64,000 bases of DNA from Mesorhizobium sp. B4-1-4 (GTDB lineage Bacteria > Pseudomonadota > Alphaproteobacteria > Rhizobiales > Rhizobiaceae): positions 1,116,001 through 1,180,000 of the forward strand of contig NZ_CP083950.1 of assembly GCF_006439395.2 (NCBI RefSeq), given 5' to 3'. Every line of letters begins with the position of its first letter. Position 1 is the stretch's first letter. Made by a program: the position numbers and the translations under genes. A model generated the notes under the pieces. The model saw only the letters and a program-made list of their open reading frames with translations. It made no database searches and was not told where the DNA came from. Of the stretch, positions 63,931-64,000 are shown in pieces.

Positions 63931-64000
63931 TTTTTCTTCCTCGATGAGAACGGTGAGAAACAGTTCCTCCATCCGGCGAAGCCGGACAACAACAAAGTCC
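63931..64000 (-). other. groES leader region (window edge)
   Basis: These 70 bp upstream of groES contain a small hairpin TCCGGC-TTC-GCCGGA (minus strand). No CIRCE element (TTAGCACTC-N9-GAGTGCTAA) is visible inside the window; the promoter must lie beyond the edge. Confidence 0.5.

Noticed and set aside
63931..64000. CIRCE operator for groESL
   Set aside because: No TTAGCACTC-type inverted repeat in the visible leader; it would have to be beyond the window edge.

Overview
The window looks like chromosomal DNA of a Mesorhizobium-type alphaproteobacterium (order Hyphomicrobiales). The composition is strongly GC-rich. It carries a complete aapJQMP general amino-acid ABC system, a DUF680 secreted protein of the kind expanded in Mesorhizobium, a sigma-EcfG-type promoter (GGAAC-N16-CGTT), a rhizobial-type LexA box (GAAC-N7-GAAC) and a RepB-type partition domain. 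Genus assignment is inference from gene content; no 16S gene is present.

Region by region. 1-2.6 kb: end of a diaminopropionate ammonia-lyase operon with two M20 hydrolases. 2.6-11.2 kb: small envelope proteins, a UvrD-like helicase, a broken dapB copy, an NMT1/SsuA-type ABC importer and a two-component system. 11.5-18.5 kb: DUF680 protein, SixA-type phosphatase, parDE-type toxin-antitoxin, purMN, a CDP-alcohol phosphatidyltransferase, an AI-2E-type permease, hdaA and a cupin. 18.6-28.1 kb: a 9.5-kb integrated element. 28.2-46.6 kb: core genes (NDUFS4-like protein, tRNA-Arg, glycosyltransferase, anion permease, HPP-CBS protein, metC, aapJQMP, brnTA, FAD monooxygenase, ppk-ppx). 46.6-61.8 kb: a segment bounded by two identical inverted copies of a 1545-bp IS1182-type element, holding DoxX, fumC, NIPSNAP, two TetR genes, a GST, an SDR, an ArsR/SRPBCC-YCII pair, a YkgJ-type protein and LysE. 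61.9-64 kb: groES-groEL.

The most interesting object is the 9.5-kb element. It is bounded by 43-bp direct repeats that duplicate the 5' half of tRNA-Pro(TGG), the reverse of the usual 3'-half integration. The element sits where the tRNA promoter should be and appears to carry a replacement with the same geometry as the displaced native promoter (TTGCCA, 17 bp, -10 box, 6 bp to the repeat). Paired 12-bp-spaced AAAGTNCCAC sites lie inside both ends and look like integrase arm sites. A LexA box heads a minus-strand gene set with a SOS-associated peptidase (YedK/SRAP), a Ref/DUF968-type nuclease, a possible Mom/GNAT-like protein, an excisionase-like protein and the tyrosine integrase. A second module couples a large serine recombinase, by a 4-bp overlap, to a protein with a RepB partition domain.

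The second striking observation concerns the IS. Both copies lie inside rho-independent terminator hairpins and have duplicated the whole hairpin (26 bp and 22 bp). Both IS ends carry their own hairpin followed by T-rich sequence, so insertion seems to exchange one terminator for another. One copy lies in the terminator region of groESL.
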